Shown piece after piece: positions 34,145-41,868 of a DNA stretch of 64,000 bases (its first letter is position 1; the number at the start of each line of letters is the position of its first letter). The position numbers were made by a program, and so were the translations under genes. Under the pieces are notes generated by a model that saw only the letters and a program-made list of their open reading frames with translations, was not told the DNA's origin and made no database searches. Source of the stretch: Candidatus Nitrosotenuis uzonensis (lineage in GTDB: Archaea > Thermoproteota > Nitrososphaeria > Nitrososphaerales > Nitrosopumilaceae); NCBI RefSeq assembly GCF_000723185.1, contig NZ_CBTY010000009.1:421326-485325 (forward strand), in the 5' to 3' direction.

Positions 34145-35104
34145 CTAAAACAGACGCAGCCCGCCAATCTGCAGTTGAATCTCATACAAAACCATTAGAA
34201 AGACGGCAAAAATTCCAAAGAGTAAGGCACTGTGCAGGATTCTTATCTTAGCTGTCCTAAGTAGCAAGAATAAGGCAAGCGGGGCTACTGTGGAAAACCC
34301 GATTAATGAGGAGAGGATGCCAAAGTTTACGCTGATATCAGATAGAACCAGTACTATTCCTAGAACCAGTGTTATGTTGGTAATGCACGAGCCCACAATA
34401 TCACCAAGGGCAAGGTCAAGGTGTCTTTTTCTAACTGCGATTATATCCACGGTAAGCTCTGGTAACGACGTGCCAAACGCAACTATTGTGGCCCCGATGA
34501 CTGATTGTCTTATTCCTGTGGCTGCTGCAATCGAGGAGGCACTATCTACGATGACTTTGGCGCTTATGATTACCAAGGCTATTCCAATGCAGAACAAGAC
34601 AAGGGACCTTGCGGCAGAGCCAGTCTCTCTTTGAGCCTGTGCATTCTTTGGGTTCGACTTTATGGTGTGATATATGAACAGGCCAAATACGGCAAGAAGT
34701 ACAATTCCCACAAACTTGCTTCCTTCTTGGGCAAGAAGTAAAGTCAATGGAATTGCAGAAGATGTAAGAAGAAGCGGTAGCATGCTTTTCACCGTCTTTT
34801 TTTCTATTTGCTTAATTGGCGATACCAGAAAAAACAGTGCGGATATCAGCGCAATATTAGTAACATTTGAGCCAAAGATATCACCAAGTGTGATGCCTAT
34901 GTTGTTGCTGTGCGTGGAAAAGACAGCCACGCTGATTTCGGGTGCCGATGTTGAGACTGCTACTATGAGAAATCCTGCAGCAAGTTCACCTATTCCAGTT
35001 ATTTTTGAGAATCTCACAATAGAGTTTATTGCAAAAATTGCACTCTTGACAAGTATTGCTATGAACGCACCAAGAAGAACCAAATTTATGATTAGATCAT
35101 CCAA
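34145..35104 (-). CDS. Ca2+/cation antiporter (CaCA family)
   Basis: 319 residues, about ten membrane helices with two inverted alpha repeats, visible as FLIVAVSTSAPEISVAV and ATIVAFGTSLPELTVDII. These Glu residues coordinate Ca2+/Na+ in the family. Begins 3 nt after the stop of the SLC13-type transporter, so the two are one operon. Confidence 0.9.
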   Translation of the reverse strand: MDDLIINLVLLGAFIAILVKSAIFAINSIVRFSKITGIGELAAGFLIVAVSTSAPEISVAVFSTHSNNIGITLGDIFGSNVTNIALISALFFLVSPIKQIEKKTVKSMLPLLLTSSAIPLTLLLAQEGSKFVGIVLLAVFGLFIYHTIKSNPKNAQAQRETGSAARSLVLFCIGIALVIISAKVIVDSASSIAAATGIRQSVIGATIVAFGTSLPELTVDIIAVRKRHLDLALGDIVGSCITNITLVLGIVLVLSDISVNFGILSSLIGFSTVAPLALFLLLRTAKIRILHSALLFGIFAVFLMVLYEIQLQIGGLRLF

Positions 35105-35107
35105 ATT

Positions 35108-36532
35108 TTACCACACTGATGGAACCAGAAGTGTTGTCAATACGGCCAAGACTAGCACAAAGATCAAATTAAGAGGCAGTCCTACCCTTGCCATCTTTTT
35201 TGCAGTTACGTAACCGGAGGACAGAGCAATTGCGTTAGGAGGAGTGCTCACAGGAAGGATAAATCCGTAGCTTGCACCTATTGCGATTGGCACCATAAGC
35301 AATAGCGGATTTATGTCTATTATGGTTGAAAGAGATGCCGCTATAGGAATCATGAGTGCAGCCGTTGCGGTATTGCTGATAAACTCGGTAAACACCACAA
35401 TCAGTAACAAGACTATCACTATGACAATATACGGCAAGACTGCAAGAAATCCCAGTTGCGTCGCAATCCACGTATCAAGTCCGCTTGCGGTAAATCCTCC
35501 TGCAAGTGCAAGTCCGCCTCCTATCAGGATTAGAATTCCCCATGGAATCTTTGTTGCAGAGTTCCATCTGAGGATTTGCTTGTTTTTTGTTGATGGAAGG
35601 GCAAATAATGACGCTGCCGCAAAGATGGATATAACAGAATCATCAACTTGAGGGAGGTAGGAACCCCAAACAAGGCCCCTACTCAACCATGCAGTTACAG
35701 TGGCAATAAAAACTGCAAGCACGAGCTTTTCATCCCTGCTAAGATCTCCAAGCTCTGAGAGCTTGGCAGTCAGCATGTGTTTGTCGAACAAGGAATCTTT
35801 ACCCAGTTTGATGCCGACGTGCGTTATGTAAAACCATAAGATAAGCAATGAAATTGCACTTGTTGGTATTCCAATCAACATCCATTTTCCAAAGCTGATC
35901 TGGGTATCAGTGAGTGACTGTGCAAGTGAGGCAAATATGGCGTTGGGCGGCGTTCCAATAAGCGTGGCTACCCCGCCCATACTTGCCGCATATGCTATCC
36001 CTAACATCAGGCAGGCGGCAAACTTGGGTTTGTCCTTTGTCATAACCGCAGCCAGAATCGCAGTTGCAAGAGGCATTACAAGAAGGGTTGCGGCAGTATT
36101 GCTCATCCATGCACTAAGACAGCCAGTAATCAGGATGAATGCAGCTACTACCTGCTTTGGTTTTGTTCCAAAGATGGTCAAGATATGGAATGCAAATCGC
36201 AGATGAAGGTTGGTTCGCTCAATGGCAGCAGCTATGAAAAAGCCGCCAAGTATTAGGAAGATAATTTTGTCTGCATAAAATATCAACGTATCTGTAAAAT
36301 TCAGAATTCCAGATGCCGGAAATACGATTAACGGTAAAATTGCCGCAATGTAGAGCGGCACGGTTTCAAAAATCCACCAGATCCCCATCCAAAAGGACAG
36401 ACCGAGAACGATTTTTGCTTCCACGGCAAGCTCGCCAATTGGAAGTGCGAGTATGAGGACAAACAGGGCAGGTCCGAGTACAAATCCCGCCGAACTTACC
36501 TTGAAATCTGATTTTTGCACCACTTGATGCAC
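35108..36532 (-). CDS. SLC13/DASS-family anion transporter
   Basis: 474 residues, about 11-12 membrane helices. The two substrate/Na+ site repeats are seen as WMSNTAATLLVMP with LIGTPPNAIF, and EFISNTATAALMIP with VSTPPNAIALSSG. The family moves dicarboxylates, sulfate or citrate with Na+. Start GTG at 36532. Upstream lie a 22-bp inverted repeat and the first copy of the GGCATGCC element, implying tight control. Confidence 0.9.
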   Translation of the reverse strand: MHQVVQKSDFKVSSAGFVLGPALFVLILALPIGELAVEAKIVLGLSFWMGIWWIFETVPLYIAAILPLIVFPASGILNFTDTLIFYADKIIFLILGGFFIAAAIERTNLHLRFAFHILTIFGTKPKQVVAAFILITGCLSAWMSNTAATLLVMPLATAILAAVMTKDKPKFAACLMLGIAYAASMGGVATLIGTPPNAIFASLAQSLTDTQISFGKWMLIGIPTSAISLLILWFYITHVGIKLGKDSLFDKHMLTAKLSELGDLSRDEKLVLAVFIATVTAWLSRGLVWGSYLPQVDDSVISIFAAASLFALPSTKNKQILRWNSATKIPWGILILIGGGLALAGGFTASGLDTWIATQLGFLAVLPYIVIVIVLLLIVVFTEFISNTATAALMIPIAASLSTIIDINPLLLMVPIAIGASYGFILPVSTPPNAIALSSGYVTAKKMARVGLPLNLIFVLVLAVLTTLLVPSVW

Positions 36533-36554
36533 TCATTTTTTGAATTTAAATAAG

Positions 36555-36662
36555 TTTGAACACAAACTGATGATAATCTTGCTGCGGGTAAATCAGATGC
36601 AATAACTAGGCATCGCATCACGGTAAGAGTTGAAGTACCCATTATCACAGTTTGTGTTCAAA
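36555..36662. promoter_or_regulatory. long inverted repeat upstream of the SLC13-type gene
   Basis: TTTGAACACAAACTG (36555-36569) pairs perfectly with CAGTTTGTGTTCAAA (36648-36662); after a one-base bulge the pairing continues with TGATAAT/ATTATCA. Loop of 63 nt contains GATGC-N9-GCATC. The inner arm sits 23-45 nt upstream of the transporter start. Either two operator copies in opposite orientation or a structured RNA. Confidence 0.6.
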
Positions 36663-36680
36663 TGTACCCAAAGTGTGGAT

Positions 36681-36715
36681 TATTTGAGCATGATTCCGGT
36701 TTTGCGGCATGCCTT
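36681..36715 (+). promoter_or_regulatory. GGCATGCC element, copy 1
   Basis: TATTTGAGCAT, nine bases, then TTTGCGGCATGCCTT. Plus orientation. Weakest AT half of the six copies. An ATG in the GCATGCC core opens only MP-stop. If it is a promoter it fires antisense into the zinc-ribbon gene at 36720. Confidence 0.55.
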
Positions 36716-36719
36716 AAAA

Positions 36720-36914
36720 TTATATTATTTGTTCCAAGTTCCTTGCAAGGTATACTTGACATGGCTCTATGCTGTAAAAACATGAAAAGTGAAATTGCTC
36801 CATTGTGGTATGACCACATTTGATGCATATCTTTTTGATATCTTTCCTACATTGAGAGCAGATGGCACATGACATCTGTATTCCACCACATTTTCTGCAT
36901 GATTCATCTGGCAT
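36720..36914 (-). CDS. small zinc-ribbon protein
   Basis: 64 residues from ATG 36914 (MPDESCRKCGG). Cys pattern C6-x2-C9, C16-x2-C19, C30-x2-C33, then H-x6-H-x2-C. The same order occurs in the protein at 40911-41180, so they are paralogues. The start lies two bases after the stop of a 21-codon upstream ORF. Function unknown; DNA, RNA or protein binding through zinc is inferred. Confidence 0.7.
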   Translation of the reverse strand: MPDESCRKCGGIQMSCAICSQCRKDIKKICIKCGHTTMEQFHFSCFYSIEPCQVYLARNLEQII

Positions 36915-36916
36915 TT

Positions 36917-36982
36917 TCAGAGGTTTTGTTTTGTATTGATATAAAATGCTAGATAAGAGAATACGGTATGCCATGAAGGCAT
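36917..36982 (-). CDS. 21-codon upstream ORF starting inside GGCATGCC element 2
   Basis: ATG lies in the GCATGCC core; the reading begins MPSWHTVFSYLAF and ends with TGA two bases before the zinc-ribbon ATG (TGAAAATG). If transcription starts at the element, this leaderless mini-ORF could couple translation to the zinc-ribbon gene. Purely sequence-based. Confidence 0.35.
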   Translation of the reverse strand: MPSWHTVFSYLAFYINTKQNL

Positions 36983-37010
36983 GCCGCAAAGATAGAACAA
37001 TCGACTAATA
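36976..37010 (-). promoter_or_regulatory. GGCATGCC element, copy 2
   Basis: AAGGCATGCCGCAAA, nine bases, ATCGACTAATA. Lies between the divergent zinc-ribbon (minus) and secreted-protein (plus) genes. The TAATA part is also about 25 nt from the plus-strand ATG at 37032, so it may serve as a TATA box in either direction. Confidence 0.65.
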
Positions 37011-37031
37011 CTAACATCAATGCATGAAACT

Positions 37032-37625
37032 ATGAGTGTGCTTCTTGTCGCTCCATTTTGGATCGCGGCAACAATAGTTATTGTCATGATAGGTATTCTA
37101 TCACCGAATGCTGCAGATGCAAAGACTATCACGTCTAATAGTTATCAGTGTGAGGCAAGATATGATACGTATAGAAGCCTTGGCGAGGCAAAATTTGTTG
37201 AAAAATACCGCAATACCAGCATAGTGAATAGCTGTTTGAAAATGTACAAGGACTCAAATTGGTATTTTTCAGGCAAGAACAAAATAGACAAATACCATGA
37301 TCAAATAAAGGCAATTGAAAACGCCAAAATTAAACAGCCGCATGTAGAAATAATCAAAAAACAGATTGCTGGTAACGGCAAATACCTTATCAGTTATAAG
37401 ATTTGTGCACAGAACCAACACATACCGCAGCCAACAGTCTTGATTAGCTCAAAATCCGAACAGTTCTTGGCAGTATCGTACAAATCCGTATCAAGTAATG
37501 CATGCAAAACTTTTCAGGCGCAAATCAAATCGCCATCTTCAATGGAAATAGATGTCAAGTACGTGCAAAGCATCAAGGACCCCGCTCTGAAATCAATCAG
37601 AGTTGTGAATCTGGAAAGAGTCTAG
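37032..37625 (+). CDS. secreted protein, paralogue of 41170-41619
   Basis: 197 residues from ATG 37032 (an ATG at 37020 is possible). Signal peptide to about residue 30 (SPNAADA). The mature part ends with a domain containing YLISYKICAQ and two Cys about 40 residues apart, resembling KYHLTVCAT and its second Cys in the protein at 41170. Function unknown; divergent partner of a zinc-ribbon gene, as at the second locus. Confidence 0.68.
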   Translation: MSVLLVAPFWIAATIVIVMIGILSPNAADAKTITSNSYQCEARYDTYRSLGEAKFVEKYRNTSIVNSCLKMYKDSNWYFSGKNKIDKYHDQIKAIENAKIKQPHVEIIKKQIAGNGKYLISYKICAQNQHIPQPTVLISSKSEQFLAVSYKSVSSNACKTFQAQIKSPSSMEIDVKYVQSIKDPALKSIRVVNLERV

Positions 37626-37673
37626 TTTTGGTGTGTAGAACATGATCTTGCCCAGAATCACATTAGAAAATAT

Positions 37674-37708
37674 TATTAGTCATTAGCAAGTAGGTTGCGG
37701 CATGCCTT
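37674..37708 (+). promoter_or_regulatory. GGCATGCC element, copy 3, contains the start codon of 37702
   Basis: TATTAGTCATT, nine bases, GTTGCGGCATGCCTT. The ATG at 37702 is the start of a 283-residue ORF, and TATTATTAG lies 26-30 nt before it, which fits a leaderless promoter. This copy indicates that the element includes a transcription start region. Confidence 0.68.
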
Positions 37709-38553
37709 CCAGTGTATCTCCGTTCGGAAACCTCTATGCATACAAACTGTACACGTTGCCTACTGCAAAGAGATTGTTTGGCAGTTATTCATTTAGAAGA
37801 AAGCCCACCATAAAGCATCACACCAATGTACAAAAGATGTTAGAGATTCTCTCTCAAAACGGCCCGCTTACCACATGGGGTATGGCAAAAGTAAATTTCC
37901 AAAACGATGTTTCGGGAATAAGAACCAAAGAAAAAGAATACAGAAGACTGTTAAAGGGCAGAAAAGACAGAGGGAAGCACTCTCCAGGCGTGCTTGATGT
38001 GGGCCTTGTGGTAGTTGAAGGCAAGAGCTACAATCGTGGACCATCTGATATCTACAGACTTTCCCTTCCAGGGATCCTATACTGCATTGAAGTCTTGGAT
38101 TTAACGCACAAGGAAATTGATACCATGGCAAGGCATCATGCCACGGTTTTGCCGTGGATCTTTGGTAGGTGGGAATATCTCAAATCTGTCATAGGAAATG
38201 ATGTTTACAGAATAAAGACGCTTGCTGGCGGGACGTTTTTGGACAATATTCAGGTGACAAAAATGTCAAAATTTCCCATATTTGAGCTCCTAACGTATCT
38301 GTCAATAAAATACCAGGAAAATTATGAGTACATTGATGAGAAGGATCTTGCAGATCAGATCTCATGTTGGTTCTATACGCATCTTTTGATTCCTGCAAAG
38401 CCTCAGGAAAGATCAAGTGTGGAGAACAATAAGATAAAGAAGATACTAAGTGGCGATAAGGATTTGAAAACATGGTATTATGGATTTGTCAAGGAGGCCA
38501 TAAAGTTCTACGATGACAGATTCAAGACCATCAAAAAACTGGAAAAGATTTAG
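37702..38553 (+). CDS. winged-helix-like protein of unknown function
   Basis: 283 residues. Residues about 38-115 look like a winged helix: VQKMLEILSQNGPLTTWGMA, a charged linker rich in Lys/Arg, then GPSDIYRLSLPGILYCIEVL. The remainder is helical. A regulator role is inferred; because its own start lies in a GGCATGCC element, it is a candidate for the protein that reads the six elements. Converges on the response regulator with a 4-nt overlap. Confidence 0.62.
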   Translation: MPSSVSPFGNLYAYKLYTLPTAKRLFGSYSFRRKPTIKHHTNVQKMLEILSQNGPLTTWGMAKVNFQNDVSGIRTKEKEYRRLLKGRKDRGKHSPGVLDVGLVVVEGKSYNRGPSDIYRLSLPGILYCIEVLDLTHKEIDTMARHHATVLPWIFGRWEYLKSVIGNDVYRIKTLAGGTFLDNIQVTKMSKFPIFELLTYLSIKYQENYEYIDEKDLADQISCWFYTHLLIPAKPQERSSVENNKIKKILSGDKDLKTWYYGFVKEAIKFYDDRFKTIKKLEKI

Positions 38554-38912
38554 GCGTACTTTGAGATTAGTTGTTCCAGTGTTTCAAACGAGTACGGTTT
38601 GTTAATGGTATCAATCAGGGCCATACTTTTTGCTTTTAGGTGTTTTTTTTCATCTTGGTTGTACGCCGTGATCAAAATTACCTTGGCGTTTGGATCATGT
38701 TGTTTTATCTTAAAAAATGCGTCATAGCCATCCATTTTTGGCATTCTGATGTCCATAAAGGTAAGATTAGGTTTGATGTCCTTATATTTTGCCACCGCCT
38801 CATCTCCATCTTTTGCTGTAAAGACGTCATGTCCCATACCCCGGATCATGAATGCGGTATTTTCCAAGAGATCAAGGTCGTCGTCCACAACCATGATGAT
38901 TTTGCCGGACAT
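38550..38912 (-). CDS. CheY-like response regulator, receiver domain only
   Basis: 120 residues. Acidic pocket VVDDDLD (residues 9-14), phospho-acceptor Asp54 in TFMDIRMPKMDG, Thr in ILITAY and Lys in INKPYSF. No output domain, so it must act by protein contact. Encoded 47 nt downstream of the histidine kinase gene, as a classical pair. Confidence 0.93.
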   Translation of the reverse strand: MSGKIIMVVDDDLDLLENTAFMIRGMGHDVFTAKDGDEAVAKYKDIKPNLTFMDIRMPKMDGYDAFFKIKQHDPNAKVILITAYNQDEKKHLKAKSMALIDTINKPYSFETLEQLISKYA

Positions 38913-38959
38913 CCAATTACACTGGTAGGGACACCATAAAAAATTTACTTACAAGTTTT

Positions 38960-40801
38960 TCATTCTGGCGCAACATGCGGTAACATCAATGTAAACATGG
39001 TAGGGTTGTTCCTAAACGATATTGTACCCCCATGCTGCTCCACTATATTCCTACAGCTTGCAAGTCCAAGTCCAGTACCCTTTTGTTTTGTAGTTACCAG
39101 TGGCTTGAATATGTCAGATTCTACCTCCGGAGCAATGCCTGGACCTGTATCTTCTATTTCCACGACAATATGCTGAGCATCTTTTTTGAGACGTATGGTG
39201 ATTTTCCCTTCGTCTTCACCTATTGCCTGCGCCGAATTTAGTATCATATTGATAAACACAATTTCCATTTTCTTCTCATCGCAGTACAATTCCGCATCAT
39301 CTCCCTCAATTATTATTTGAATTCTATTTGGAATTTCTATAGATTTGATTGCAGACTCTATTATACTCCTTACAGATATCGGCTTGATATCAAGTGGAGT
39401 GAACCTGACATAGTTAAGCACATCCTCCACTTGGTGGGACATCCTTGAAATTGCCCTGTCAATTCTCTGCATTACCGCATCAAGATCTGCTTTACCTGAC
39501 GGGTTTCGTTTAATGATATCTATGCCACTTCGAATCGTGCCAAGCGGATTTTTCATATCATGAGCCATACTGGCTGCAAGCTCACCTATTGCGGTCAGGC
39601 GCTCATTCTTAACCCTGGCATTTGCTTCTGCCAGTTTTTTTTCAGTTTCAAACAGTTTTTTGAGGGATGATTCCATATTGTTAAACGAACTTACTATGGA
39701 ATTTATTTCGTTTATCCTGCTTTGCTGCATTTTTGCATCAAAATCTCCGGTTCCAAGCTTTGTAGTAATCTTGGCAAGCTGACCTAGCGGCTTTGTAACA
39801 AAGTGCGATAGGATAAAGCTTAATGCGATGGCAGAGATTATTCCAAGTATAGTAGATATTATTACAGTATTTCTCAGATCCACAAACTCGCTTAGGACTA
39901 CTGACTCGTCCTGTTTTATTACAACTTTCCAGTCAAATCCCTTAAAGTCTTTGTACCCAATAGATGATGCGTATGAGATCAACCTGACGTTTCCATTATC
40001 CATGTTTTCTATTGTTCCAGTCTCGCCCACGAGCTGATCAAAGTATGCCAGCTTTTTTTCAGGATAATAGACACCTTTCTCATAGATGACATTTCCTGCA
40101 TTATCAATGAGAACCACGTTCTTTTTTGATTCTGAGAGTATGTCTACATCAATTAAAAAGTCATGAAGCAAGTCATTTATGCTGATTTCCACATGCATGG
40201 AACCAATGAAATTATTCGAATCATCAAGAATTGGGTACGCCAATACTAATGCGTATGAATCATAGTCTGGGTTATATTCGAGATTGCCGATGAAAATCTT
40301 TTTTTCTTTTGTTATCTTCCACCAACTCTCATCATCGTATCTATACTCCAATTTATCTCCAGAAATTATGTGAAAGCCATGTTGATTTGTAATGAAAATT
40401 TCGCTGATTACATCATAATCGTATTCCTTTTTGTAAAAATCAACAATATTTTTTAGCTCTTCTGACATGGACTCGTACGTTATAGATGAGGGCAGGGACT
40501 TTTTTGTGTCCGCATGAGGCAGAGAATCAATGCTTTCTTGTCCAATACTGCTAAATTCCAAATTTGATATGCGCACATCCTGCTGAATCTGCTCTATCCT
40601 GGTTAGATCTTCAAGACCCCTTATTCTATCATCTATGTATTTGTCCAGATCTCTCATGATGTTTGACGCTTGTGCTTCGTTTCTAAGTGAGGCTGATTTT
40701 TTTGCTTCCTTTATTGCAAAATCATATGAGAGATAACTGTGCAAAGCATAAGTTAGAAACAATATCGATATCGAAATTATTAACAGATGTACTAACTTCA
40801 A
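38960..40801 (-). CDS. membrane sensor histidine kinase with extracellular Cache-like domain
   Basis: 613 residues from TTG. Membrane helix 1 (about 4-22), a 300-residue outer region typical of a double Cache domain (DSYALVLAYPILDDSNNFIG, VLIDNAGNVIYEKGVYY), helix 2 (IISTILGIISAIALSFI), HAMP, then HisKA with phospho-His in ASMAHDMKNPLGTIR and HATPase with NMILNSAQA, EDTGPGIAPE and KGTGLGLA. Cache domains usually bind small organic ligands. Partner of the CheY-like protein. The upstream GGCATGCC element lies 54-88 nt away. Confidence 0.94.
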   Translation of the reverse strand: MKLVHLLIISISILFLTYALHSYLSYDFAIKEAKKSASLRNEAQASNIMRDLDKYIDDRIRGLEDLTRIEQIQQDVRISNLEFSSIGQESIDSLPHADTKKSLPSSITYESMSEELKNIVDFYKKEYDYDVISEIFITNQHGFHIISGDKLEYRYDDESWWKITKEKKIFIGNLEYNPDYDSYALVLAYPILDDSNNFIGSMHVEISINDLLHDFLIDVDILSESKKNVVLIDNAGNVIYEKGVYYPEKKLAYFDQLVGETGTIENMDNGNVRLISYASSIGYKDFKGFDWKVVIKQDESVVLSEFVDLRNTVIISTILGIISAIALSFILSHFVTKPLGQLAKITTKLGTGDFDAKMQQSRINEINSIVSSFNNMESSLKKLFETEKKLAEANARVKNERLTAIGELAASMAHDMKNPLGTIRSGIDIIKRNPSGKADLDAVMQRIDRAISRMSHQVEDVLNYVRFTPLDIKPISVRSIIESAIKSIEIPNRIQIIIEGDDAELYCDEKKMEIVFINMILNSAQAIGEDEGKITIRLKKDAQHIVVEIEDTGPGIAPEVESDIFKPLVTTKQKGTGLGLASCRNIVEQHGGTISFRNNPTMFTLMLPHVAPE

Positions 40802-40854
40802 TTTACTTGGTTATACAAGAATTGAATTTAAACTGTGAGGCATCAATTGCAAAA

Positions 40855-40889
40855 AAGGCATGCCGCAAAAGCCAAGGTATTGACTAATA
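40855..40889 (-). promoter_or_regulatory. GGCATGCC element, copy 4
   Basis: AAGGCATGCCGCAAA, AGCCAAGGT, ATTGACTAATA. Between the divergent histidine kinase and zinc-ribbon genes. The core ATG opens a 16-codon ORF (MPFLQLMPH...) that stops nine bases before the kinase start. TAATAA is about 25 nt before the plus-strand start at 40911. Confidence 0.65.
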
Positions 40890-40910
40890 ACAATTAGCTA
40901 ACAGGTATGC

Positions 40911-41180
40911 ATGCAAGTTTCAGACAAGACGCATGAAAAAAGCGATACAGAGACAAGACAGTCAATCTATGAAGTTCTAATGAAGAGAATGCTTTTTGCG
41001 TGTGAAAGCTGTGATGGAGCATTAATTCAGGTTGCAATGTGCAGATTTTGCAAGACAACAACGCAAAGAAAGTGCAGGGATTGTGAAGCGGAAATTAACA
41101 TACCACACAGATACTGTGTACCAAACGCGGATGGAATTTTGTCGCATGCACGCATAGTGAGAGGATTTGATGTTGATTAG
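40911..41180 (+). CDS. small zinc-ribbon protein, paralogue of 36720-36914
   Basis: 89 residues. After a polar N-terminus the Cys pattern is C31-x2-C34, C44-x2-C47, C55-x2-C58 and H66-x2-C69, the same order as the protein at 36720. Overlaps the next gene (a secreted protein) by about 11 nt, so the two are cotranslated. Unknown function. Confidence 0.7.
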   Translation: MQVSDKTHEKSDTETRQSIYEVLMKRMLFACESCDGALIQVAMCRFCKTTTQRKCRDCEAEINIPHRYCVPNADGILSHARIVRGFDVD

Positions 41181-41619
41181 AAAATCAGCAGTGATCGGAC
41201 TCGCTCTTTGTTTTAGTTTGATAATGTCAGTTTATCAGATGCCGGCAGATGCGCAATATGTCCCACTCGAATCCAACTTCAAATATGTAAAGGAACGCAC
41301 CATAGAACCTCTTAAAGGCAAGTCTGGATGGTGGAAGTACCATCTAACAGTATGTGCGACAGATCACAGTTTGGGAATAACTGAGGTGATCTTAAAGTCA
41401 GATATGGAGACGATCTACCAAGGTGTGAACAAGGTGATACCCAAGGGAGATTGTAGCTATTATGGTGCAGTAATGAAGGCAAGAGATGGCAAAAGCTTAG
41501 GCTACAAGATAATCCAGACGCACGAGGCAGTAGATAGCATTCTTGCGTTCAAGCAGGGCAAACCCGGTGTGTCCCTAAATGACGTAAGCCGCTACAGATT
41601 CATACTCAATATTTACTAG
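41170..41619 (+). CDS. secreted protein, paralogue of 37032-37625
   Basis: 149 residues from ATG 41170. Signal peptide about 1-28 (ending PADAQ). Mature domain has KYHLTVCATDHSLGI, a second Cys in KGDCSYYG, and AVMKARDGKSLGYK, matching the C-terminal domain of 37032-37625. Two Cys could form a disulfide. Function unknown; downstream of a zinc-ribbon gene. Confidence 0.68.
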   Translation: MLIRKSAVIGLALCFSLIMSVYQMPADAQYVPLESNFKYVKERTIEPLKGKSGWWKYHLTVCATDHSLGITEVILKSDMETIYQGVNKVIPKGDCSYYGAVMKARDGKSLGYKIIQTHEAVDSILAFKQGKPGVSLNDVSRYRFILNIY

Positions 41620-41620
41620 C

Positions 41621-41655
41621 AAGGCATGCCGCAAAAGCCAAGTTATCGATTAATA
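41621..41655 (-). promoter_or_regulatory. GGCATGCC element, copy 5
   Basis: AAGGCATGCCGCAAA, AGCCAAGTT, ATCGATTAATA. Starts two bases after the secreted-protein stop. Nearly identical to copy 4 including most of the nine-base middle. In one direction it would drive antisense RNA into that gene (mini-ORF MPC-stop); in the other it faces two tiny ORFs. Confidence 0.63.
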
Positions 41656-41668
41656 ATATCCGGAAAGA

Positions 41669-41773
41669 ATGGATTTGCTTGCCAGAAAAATCCGACGTGT
41701 CAAGTGGGCTAATAGTAAGTGGCCTAGTCTTCCCACTTACTATTTCCCTCCCCAAAAGAGGTTCATACTATGA
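41669..41773 (+). CDS. 34-residue basic peptide ORF
   Basis: ATG 41669; begins MDLLARKIRRVKWANSKW. Ends with an ATGA overlap onto the next small Cys-rich ORF, which is the sort of coupling real genes show. It contains a 12-bp stem-loop (41711-41744). Could equally be untranslated leader. Confidence 0.35.
   Translation: MDLLARKIRRVKWANSKWPSLPTYYFPPQKRFIL
41711..41744. other. perfect 12-bp stem-loop
   Basis: AATAGTAAGTGG (41711-41722) pairs with CCACTTACTATT (41733-41744), loop CCTAGTCTTC. Lies in the leader of the small Cys-rich ORF. Candidate regulatory RNA hairpin or operator. Confidence 0.55.
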
Positions 41774-41868
41774 GATGTAAGAGGTGTGGAAGGGAGTTTA
41801 CGTACAGACGATCAGAGTTCTGCTCCCTGGAATGTGCAACCGATTACGAGGGAAGTTCTTCAACCTAG
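41770..41868 (+). CDS. 32-residue four-cysteine zinc-finger peptide
   Basis: Reads MRCKRCGREFTYRRS then EFCSLECATDYEG: C-x2-C-x13-C-x3-C, a clear treble-clef or FCS-like zinc-binding pattern. Overlaps the convergent ligand-gated channel gene by 4 nt. Too small for usual callers; coding supported by the cysteine pattern and ATGA coupling. Confidence 0.55.
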   Translation: MRCKRCGREFTYRRSEFCSLECATDYEGSSST

